Positions 9,873-16,087 of a stretch of DNA of 16,087 nucleotides are shown one piece after another. A model generated the notes under the pieces. It made no database searches. It was not told the origin of the DNA and was given only the letters and a program-made list of their open reading frames with translations. Every line of letters begins with the position of its first letter. Position 1 is the stretch's first letter. Both the position numbers and the translations under genes were made by a program. The stretch is from Streptococcus oralis (GTDB lineage Bacteria > Bacillota > Bacilli > Lactobacillales > Streptococcaceae). The stretch is from the NCBI GenBank assembly GCA_937930605.1, contig CALHBZ010000191.1, positions 1 through 16,087 on the forward strand, read 5' to 3'.

Positions 9873-11091
9873 TCAACGCATGCTCCAGGCTTTGGATGAA
9901 CAAGATCTAAACAAAGCAGATCAGTATTTTCATAAGGCACTTGAAACTGATTCGACGGAAATTCTCTACGAACTAGCAAGTTATCTTGAGGGAATTGGCT
10001 TTTATCCTCAAGCAAAAGAAATTTACCAAAAAATCGTTACAGAATTTCCAGAAGTGAATCTGAACTTAGCAAGCATTGCTAGCGAGGATGGACAGGTAGA
10101 AGAAGCCTTTGCCTACCTAGAGGAAATCACACCTGAAAGTGACTGGTATGTGTCAGCTTTGGCTTTGAAGGCCGACCTCTATCAGTTGGAGGGTTTGACA
10201 GATGTAGCGCGTGAAAAGTTACTGGAAGCCTTAAACTACTCAGATGATCCCTTATTAGTTTTTGGTTTGGCTGAGTTGGATAGCGAGTTAGGAAACTATC
10301 AGGAAGCCATTCAAGGCTACGCTCAGTTGGATAATCGCTCCATTTATGAGCAAACAGGCGTATCAATCTACCAACGAATTGGCTACGCTTATGCCCAGTT
10401 AGGCAAGTTTGAAGCTGCAACGGAATTCTTAGAAAAAGCTCTAGAACTAGAATACAATGACCAAACTGCCTTTGAACTAGCTAGTCTTTACTTTGATCAA
10501 GAAGAGTATCAAAAATCTGTTCTTTACTTTAAGCAGATTGACACTATTTCACCTGAATTTGAAGGATATGAGTACGGCTATAGTCAAGCCTTGCACAAGG
10601 AACATCAGGTAGAAGAGGCCCTTCGTATCGCTAAACAAGGTTTGGAGAAAAATCCATTTGAAACTCGTCTTTTGTTAGCGGCCTCTCAGTTTTCTTATGA
10701 ATTGCATGATGCTAAGGCAGCGGAGGACTTTCTCCTTACTGCCAAAGAAGATGCAGAAGACCTCGAGGAGATTTTCCTTCGCCTTGCGACCATTTATATG
10801 GAACAAGAACGATTTGAGGATATTATTGCTCTTCAAAGTCAAGAACCTGAAAATCTCCTGACCAAGTGGATGATTGCTCGTTCTTACCAGGAAATCGAAG
10901 ATTTAGATCAGGCTTATGAGCTCTATCAAGAATTGTCGTCTGACCTTAAGGACAACCCAGAGTTTCTGGAGCAATATACTTATGTCTTGCGGGAATTAGG
11001 GTATTTCGAAGAAGCTAAGAAGCAAGCAGAAGCATATTTAAAACTGATTCCAGATGATATTCAGATGCAAGAACTGCTAGAAACCCTTTAA
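9862..11091 (+). CDS. Tetratricopeptide repeat protein, 409 aa, GTG start
   Basis: This is a soluble, acidic, entirely helical protein without signal peptide or membrane segment. Repeated pairs of helices follow the TPR pattern, for example YELASYLEGIGFYPQAKEIY, RIGYAYAQLGKFEAATEFL, LASLYFDQEEYQKSVLYF and LRELGYFEEAKKQAEAYL, covering nearly the whole length (about ten units). TPR arrays bind other proteins, and no enzyme domain is present, so its job is likely scaffolding or assembly. The start is GTG 9862 because of the strong ribosome site at 9846-9852. The open frame extends further upstream, but only within the transporter gene. The 11-base overlap with the transporter suggests translational coupling and perhaps a shared role. 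No known partner can be named from sequence. Confidence 0.87.
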   Translation: MNNSQRMLQALDEQDLNKADQYFHKALETDSTEILYELASYLEGIGFYPQAKEIYQKIVTEFPEVNLNLASIASEDGQVEEAFAYLEEITPESDWYVSALALKADLYQLEGLTDVAREKLLEALNYSDDPLLVFGLAELDSELGNYQEAIQGYAQLDNRSIYEQTGVSIYQRIGYAYAQLGKFEAATEFLEKALELEYNDQTAFELASLYFDQEEYQKSVLYFKQIDTISPEFEGYEYGYSQALHKEHQVEEALRIAKQGLEKNPFETRLLLAASQFSYELHDAKAAEDFLLTAKEDAEDLEEIFLRLATIYMEQERFEDIIALQSQEPENLLTKWMIARSYQEIEDLDQAYELYQELSSDLKDNPEFLEQYTYVLRELGYFEEAKKQAEAYLKLIPDDIQMQELLETL

Positions 11092-11108
11092 AAATATTCT
11101 ATAAAGCG

Positions 11109-11149
11109 AAACTGTATCTCATCATTTTTGATAGATACGGTTTTTATTT
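11109..11149 (+). terminator. Terminator after the TPR gene
   Basis: An 11-bp stem (11109-11119 with 11133-11143, one G-T pair) continues past a single bulged C into a further 4-bp ATCA/TGAT stem with a TTTT loop. It is followed by TTTATTTT. It separates the transporter/TPR unit from the ABC operon promoter 37 bases on. Confidence 0.85.
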
Positions 11150-11185
11150 TTAAAAAGAAATAGAATTTTTTTACAAAAAAACTCC

Positions 11186-11213
11186 TTGATAAATTGTTTA
11201 TTTATGCTATAAT
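11186..11213 (+). promoter_or_regulatory. Promoter of the amino-acid ABC transporter operon
   Basis: TTGATA (11186-11191), a 16-base spacer and TATAAT (11208-11213) preceded by TGC form a strong extended -10 promoter. Transcription would start near 11220, leaving a leader of about 20 bases before ATG 11242. No riboswitch or T-box fits in that space. Confidence 0.85.
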
Positions 11214-11241
11214 AGGAATAATTATTTTCAGGAGGTGTAGT

Positions 11242-11883
11242 ATGTCTTATATATTCGAGATTTTACCAAGTTTATTGAACGGTGCAAGTATGACTCTCCA
11301 AGTCTTTGCTCTGGTCTTAATCTTTTCTATTCCTTTAGGGATTGTCATTGCCTTTGCCTTGCAAGTTCATTGGAAACCCCTCCATTATCTGATTAATCTT
11401 TATATATGGGTAATGCGAGGAACTCCCTTGCTCTTGCAATTAATTTTTATCTACTATGTGCTCCCTAGTATTGGGATACGTTTAGATCGTCTTCCTGCAG
11501 CCGTGATTGCTTTTGTATTGAACTATGCAGCCTACTTTGCAGAAATCTTTCGTGGCGGTATTGAGACAATTCCGAAGGGACAGTACGAGGCTGCAAAAGT
11601 GTTAAAGTTTAGTCCATTTGATACAGTTCGTTATATCATACTTCCTCAGGTGACAAAGATTGTCTTACCAAGTGTCTTTAACGAAATTATGAGTTTGGTC
11701 AAGGATACCTCTTTAGTCTATGCATTGGGGATTTCAGATTTGATCTTGGCTAGTCGAACAGCGGCCAATCGAGATGCCAGTCTTGTTCCAATGTTTTTAG
11801 CTGGAGCGATTTATTTGATCATGATTGGGCTTGTGACCATTGTAGCGAAAAAACTTGAGAAGAAGTACAGTTATTACAGATAG
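11242..11883 (+). CDS. Amino acid ABC transporter permease, 213 aa
   Basis: This is the membrane component of a polar amino-acid importer (His/Glu/Gln/Arg permease family). Helices lie at about 18-42, 50-75, 86-104, 140-165 and 183-203. RGTPLLLQ (59-66) and the EAA loop that contacts the ATPase (about 116-136, YEAAKVLKFSPFDTVRYIIL) are typical. Only one permease gene is present, so a homodimer is expected. AGGAGGTG (11230-11237) fixes the start at ATG 11242. A longer frame from a TTG at 11194 would begin upstream of the transcription start. The stop codon is fused to the ribosome site of the next gene (TAGGAGG at 11881). Confidence 0.93.
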   Translation: MSYIFEILPSLLNGASMTLQVFALVLIFSIPLGIVIAFALQVHWKPLHYLINLYIWVMRGTPLLLQLIFIYYVLPSIGIRLDRLPAAVIAFVLNYAAYFAEIFRGGIETIPKGQYEAAKVLKFSPFDTVRYIILPQVTKIVLPSVFNEIMSLVKDTSLVYALGISDLILASRTAANRDASLVPMFLAGAIYLIMIGLVTIVAKKLEKKYSYYR

Positions 11884-11893
11884 GAGGATTGCT

Positions 11894-12523
11894 ATGTTAG
11901 AATTACGAAATATTAACAAGAGTTTTGCTGGAAAACAAATCTTAACCAATTTCAGTCTATCTATTCCTGAAAAGCAAATTCTCGCAATCGTAGGTCCATC
12001 AGGAGGCGGAAAAACAACCTTATTACGTATGTTAGCTGGACTGGAAACTATCGATTCTGGAGAAATCTACTATAACGGTGAATCTCTAGCTTTAGACGAA
12101 CTAGAAAAGCGTAATCTACTAGGATTCGTTTTCCAAGATTTTCAACTCTTTCCGCATTTGTCAGTTCTAGAAAACCTAACCTTGTCACCTATTAAAACCA
12201 TGGATATGGATAAGGAAGCTGCTGAGAAGAAGGCGCGTGGTTTGTTAGAACAACTTGGGTTAGCAGGACATGCTGATGCCTTTCCATTTTCCTTATCTGG
12301 TGGGCAAAAGCAGCGTGTCGCTTTAGCGCGCGCCATGATGATTGATCCAGAAGTTATCGGATATGATGAGCCTACATCAGCTTTAGATCCCGAGTTACGA
12401 TTAGAAGTGGAAAAACTTATCCTTCAAAATAAAGAGCGTGGCATGACCCAGATTGTTGTGACGCACGACCTTCAGTTTGCTGAAAACATTGCTGATCAGA
12501 TCCTTAAGGTTGAGCCGAAGTAG
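11894..12523 (+). CDS. Amino acid ABC transporter ATP-binding protein, 209 aa
   Basis: This cytoplasmic ATPase powers the importer. It shows Walker A GPSGGGKTT (34-42), Q-loop Q81, the signature LSGGQ (134-138), Walker B ending in D158-E159 (GYDEP), the D-loop SALD and the switch histidine H191. All residues needed for hydrolysis are present. At 209 residues it is shorter than the usual 240 or so of GlnQ-type subunits. The missing part is at the C-terminus, after the H-loop, and the protein ends with a clean stop, so it looks naturally short rather than broken. AGGAGG (11882-11887) six bases before ATG 11894 overlaps the permease stop, suggesting coupled translation. In-frame codons upstream lie in the permease gene. 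Confidence 0.94.
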   Translation: MLELRNINKSFAGKQILTNFSLSIPEKQILAIVGPSGGGKTTLLRMLAGLETIDSGEIYYNGESLALDELEKRNLLGFVFQDFQLFPHLSVLENLTLSPIKTMDMDKEAAEKKARGLLEQLGLAGHADAFPFSLSGGQKQRVALARAMMIDPEVIGYDEPTSALDPELRLEVEKLILQNKERGMTQIVVTHDLQFAENIADQILKVEPK

Positions 12524-12532
12524 GAGGTGCCT

Positions 12533-13372
12533 ATGAAGAGAAAGAAAATTGCCCGAGTACTTGCTTTGTTCTTTAGCTTCTTCCTGACTGCTTGTACGCA
12601 AAAGGTCAGTGATCCGAAGCAGGATAATTGGTCCAAATATCAAAAGCAGGGGAGCATTACCATTGGATTTGACAATACCTTCGTTCCCATGGGATTCGAA
12701 GAAAAGAATGGCAAGTATGCAGGTTTTGATATTGATCTAGCTCAAGCTGTCTCTGAAAAACTTGGAATTCAGGTGAACTTTCAACCCATCGACTGGGATA
12801 TGAAAGAAACCGAACTACAAAATGGTACCATTGATGCCATCTGGAATGGTTATTCTGCGACAGATGAACGGAGAGAGAAGGTTGCCTTTACCATTCCTTA
12901 TATGGAAAATCAACAAGTTTTAGTTTCTAAAAAATCTCAGAACATCCAGTCAATCAAAGATATGAATAACAAGGTTTTGGGAGCTCAGGCTGGATCTTCT
13001 GGCTATTTGGACTTTGAAGCGCAGCCAGATTTGCTAAAAAATCAGGTAAAAGATCAGAAGGCCAATCAATACCAAAGTTTCAACGAAGCTTTGATTGATT
13101 TGAAAAATGATCGTATTGATGCCTTGTTAATTGACCGTGTCTATGCCAATTACTACCTCCAATCTGAAGGGATATTAAATGACTACAATGTCTTTTCAGC
13201 TGGATTTGAAAGTGAATCTTTTGCAGTGGGTGTTAGACCTGCTGATAAAACTTTGTTAGCTACTTTGAACCAAGCCTTTGTTGCACTATACAAAGAAGGA
13301 AAGTTCCAGGAAATTAGCCAAAAATGGTTTGGAGAAGATGTAGCAACCAGTCAGGTTAAAAATCAAGAATAA
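12533..13372 (+). CDS. Amino acid ABC transporter substrate-binding lipoprotein, 279 aa
   Basis: This is an extracytoplasmic solute-binding protein of family 3, anchored to the membrane by lipid. The N-terminus has a basic run, a hydrophobic core and the lipobox LTAC with C21 as the lipidated residue. The mature part starts with ITIGFDNTFVPMGFEE, followed by the family signature GFDIDLAQAVSEKL, the AIWNGYSATDERREKVAFTIPY ligand-site region and GAQAGSSGYLDFE. Together with the two genes before it, this makes a complete importer. The substrate is not decided by sequence: cystine, glutamine or another polar amino acid are possible. TAGGAGGT (12521-12528) supports ATG 12533 over the in-frame GTG at 12527, which lies inside that site. 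Confidence 0.92.
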   Translation: MKRKKIARVLALFFSFFLTACTQKVSDPKQDNWSKYQKQGSITIGFDNTFVPMGFEEKNGKYAGFDIDLAQAVSEKLGIQVNFQPIDWDMKETELQNGTIDAIWNGYSATDERREKVAFTIPYMENQQVLVSKKSQNIQSIKDMNNKVLGAQAGSSGYLDFEAQPDLLKNQVKDQKANQYQSFNEALIDLKNDRIDALLIDRVYANYYLQSEGILNDYNVFSAGFESESFAVGVRPADKTLLATLNQAFVALYKEGKFQEISQKWFGEDVATSQVKNQE

Positions 13373-13374
13373 GA

Positions 13375-13406
13375 AAAAGAGATTGAGTTTTTCCTCAGTC
13401 TCTTTT
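13375..13406 (+). terminator. Terminator of the ABC transporter operon
   Basis: A 13-bp stem (13375-13387 with 13394-13406, one G-T pair) has a six-base TTTTTC loop. The Ts that end the right arm serve as a short U tract. It lies three bases after the binding-protein stop. Confidence 0.75.
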
Positions 13407-13412
13407 AGTATT

Positions 13413-13440
13413 AAAAATCCTCTGGCAAGAGCCAGAGGAT
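13413..13440 (-). terminator. Terminator of lysS
   Basis: ATCCTCTGGC (13417-13426) pairs perfectly with GCCAGAGGAT (13431-13440) around AAGA. Read on the minus strand it is followed by TTTT (13416-13413), six bases past the lysS stop. It is a separate hairpin from the plus-strand terminator next to it. Confidence 0.85.
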
Positions 13441-13446
13441 AAGAGT

Positions 13447-14946
<1,500 letters not shown>

Positions 14947-14996
14947 CTAGTTTTACTCAAAATTGGATACGATGAGTCATTTTTTGCGATACTCCC

Positions 14997-15025
14997 ATTT
15001 TATCATAAATAGTCGAGAAATTCAC
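14997..15025 (-). promoter_or_regulatory. Probable lysS promoter
   Basis: On the minus strand TGATAAAAT gives an extended -10 (TAAAAT at 15002-14997). GTGAAT, 17 bases upstream (15025-15020), is a weak -35. The leader would be about 50 bases. Confidence 0.5.
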
Positions 15026-15043
15026 GGATATTCTTTGAAAACT

Positions 15044-15073
15044 AAAAAGAACTTGACCGGTAGGATCAAGTTC
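15044..15073 (-). terminator. Terminator of the phosphatase/deacylase unit
   Basis: On the minus strand GAACTTGA (15073-15066) pairs with TCAAGTTC (15056-15049) around a nine-base loop and is followed by TTTTT (15048-15044). It begins three bases past the phosphatase stop codon and isolates this unit from the lysS promoter. Confidence 0.85.
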
Positions 15074-15075
15074 GA

Positions 15076-15699
15076 TTATTTTTCTTGATAGGAAGTGTCA
15101 TTCCATCTTTCAAGAGTAAAGGATTCAAAATCCTCAGTGTCCAAAATCGTCAAGCTAGCATTGGCTAAGCCTCCATCTTTGCGAAGGTGAGCCTCTTTAT
15201 AACCTAGAAGTGTACGTAGGCTAGCAGTGAGATTTGCACCATGACCGACGATTAGAATGTTTTCAGCCGGACTTCCTTTCAGAGATTTGATAAACTGAAT
15301 GGTCCGCTTCGTAGTACTGTAAAGGGATTCCGCTTCAAACATCCTCGTATCAAACTGAGCCAGATTGGAGCGAAAGGCCTTGATTTGTTGTGGATAGATG
15401 GCATTAAGGGTTGCGATTTTTAAACCTTCAAGTTTCCCAAGTTGCCATTCACGTAGGTCTGGAATACTTTCTAAAGGACAGGGGGTCTGGAGTTGACTTT
15501 GGATAATTTCAGCAGATTTGATCGCTCTGGGTAAATCACTTGAATAAATCGTATCAAAAGGTATTTCCTTGAGATACTGACCAAGTTGCTTTAGGATGTC
15601 AATGGATTCCGAAAGAAGGGGAGAGTCGCCACTAGCACCTTGAAAACGTCCTTCAAGATTCCATAGAGTGCGACCATGACGAACAAAATAGAGTTTCAT
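15076..15699 (-). CDS. Histidine phosphatase family protein (phosphoglycerate mutase-like), 207 aa
   Basis: This is a cytoplasmic phosphatase of the two-histidine branch. The N-terminal RHG motif (R7-H8-G9) supplies the phosphorylated histidine, followed by T11 and N14 of the usual RHGxTxxN, R58 in SSDLPRA, E84 in LREWQLGKLEG and the second catalytic histidine H153 in VGHG. All catalytic residues are intact. Members include cofactor-dependent phosphoglycerate mutases, sugar-phosphate and cobalamin-pathway phosphatases. The short length (about 207) favours a GpmB/PhoE-like phosphatase rather than glycolytic mutase, and the substrate is unknown. The start overlaps the upstream gene's stop (TAATG), with GGAGG at 15714-15710 ten bases before, so translation is probably coupled. 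Confidence 0.9.
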   Translation of the reverse strand: MKLYFVRHGRTLWNLEGRFQGASGDSPLLSESIDILKQLGQYLKEIPFDTIYSSDLPRAIKSAEIIQSQLQTPCPLESIPDLREWQLGKLEGLKIATLNAIYPQQIKAFRSNLAQFDTRMFEAESLYSTTKRTIQFIKSLKGSPAENILIVGHGANLTASLRTLLGYKEAHLRKDGGLANASLTILDTEDFESFTLERWNDTSYQEK

Positions 15700-16087
15700 T
15701 ACTTACTTTCCTCCAAGATATCAGCAAAATCGGCTTTTACAAAGCTGGCCAAGTCTCGAGGGCGTATGATGATACTATGTCCGACTTCCCCAGCGGAGAC
15801 GATCATTTGGTCTAAACCCAAAGCAGTCTGATCAATAAAAATTGGATAATTGTGTTTTTGGCGAATGCCGACTGGGTTATTTGCACCATGAATATAGCCT
15901 GTCGTTTTTTCTAAGTCTTTCTGTGGAATCATGCTCACTTTTTTATTTCCAGAAACCTTTGCTAATTTTTTCTCAGCGAGGTGTTCTGTTATGGGAACGA
16001 TTCCAATAATCGGTCCTGTCTTGTCTCCCAAAAGAGCCAAGGTTTTAAAGATATGTGTTCGATCATATTCTGAAGGAAGTTCTCCCT
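15699..16087 (-). CDS. ybaK: YbaK/EbsC-type Cys-tRNA(Pro) deacylase, partial (5' end outside window)
   Basis: This editing enzyme removes cysteine wrongly attached to tRNA-Pro. The frame runs open to the right edge, giving 128 visible residues. The codon at 16040 is an internal TTG (leucine), not a start, because the homologous sequence continues upstream (EYDRTHIFKTLALLGD). Family landmarks are the conserved lysine-bearing KKLAKVSGNKKV, the TTGYIHGANNPVGIR loop and the C-terminal IVSAGEVGHSI. The N-terminal part, roughly the first 30 residues, is missing from the window. It shares one base with the phosphatase start. Assignment to YbaK rather than ProX or the ProRS insertion domain rests on the TTGYIHGANNP segment. 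Confidence 0.9.
   Translation of the reverse strand, partial: GELPSEYDRTHIFKTLALLGDKTGPIIGIVPITEHLAEKKLAKVSGNKKVSMIPQKDLEKTTGYIHGANNPVGIRQKHNYPIFIDQTALGLDQMIVSAGEVGHSIIIRPRDLASFVKADFADILEESK

Noticed and set aside
11194..11241. Longer permease start at TTG 11194
   Set aside because: It lies between the -35 and -10 boxes, before the transcription start. A strong AGGAGGTG site precedes the ATG at 11242.

Overview
The window looks like chromosomal core DNA from a low-GC streptococcus, most likely of the mitis/sanguinis assemblage. The evidence is the ATP synthase gene order E-B-F-H-A-G-D-C (c subunit first, no atpI), the 66-residue AtpE and 238-residue AtpB typical of the genus, strong AGGAGG ribosome binding sites and extended -10 promoters. 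Species cannot be fixed by reading alone. I saw no tRNA, rRNA, CRISPR array, insertion sequence, phage gene or broken gene. No stretch without a gene exceeds about 235 bases.

Layout, left to right. (1) Positions 1-952, plus strand: the 3' end of a U32 peptidase / tRNA-hydroxylation (TrhP-like) gene and a small CHY zinc-finger gene, closed by a hairpin terminator. (2) Positions 953-7550: a 232-base promoter region, then the complete F1Fo ATP synthase operon atpEBFHAGDC, ending in a bidirectional terminator. Its internal features include a TTG start with an interrupted Shine-Dalgarno match for atpA, and two hairpins in the 85-base atpG-atpD gap. (3) Positions 7549-11150: a minus-strand lactonase of the 6-phosphogluconolactonase family, diverging from a plus-strand pair (AI-2E family membrane protein and a TPR protein, overlapping by 11 bases). 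The two divergent promoters share an identical 11-base extended -10 segment. (4) Positions 11186-13406: a self-contained amino-acid ABC importer operon (permease, ATPase, lipoprotein binding protein) with its own strong promoter and terminator. (5) Positions 13413-16087, minus strand: lysS with its own promoter and terminator, then a histidine phosphatase gene coupled by a TAATG overlap to a YbaK-type Cys-tRNA(Pro) deacylase that runs off the right edge.

Functionally the window covers energy and pH homeostasis (ATP synthase, which in fermenting streptococci mostly works as a proton-exporting ATPase), sugar-acid metabolism (lactonase), amino-acid uptake, and translation (LysRS, Cys-tRNA editing, probable U34 hydroxylation). 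I did not find a convincing undescribed system. The observations most worth checking are regulatory: the 13-base palindrome upstream of the atp promoter, the hairpins inside the atp operon, the atpA initiation site, the mirrored promoters around 8590-8680, and a CAAGTT/AACTTG core shared by three terminators.
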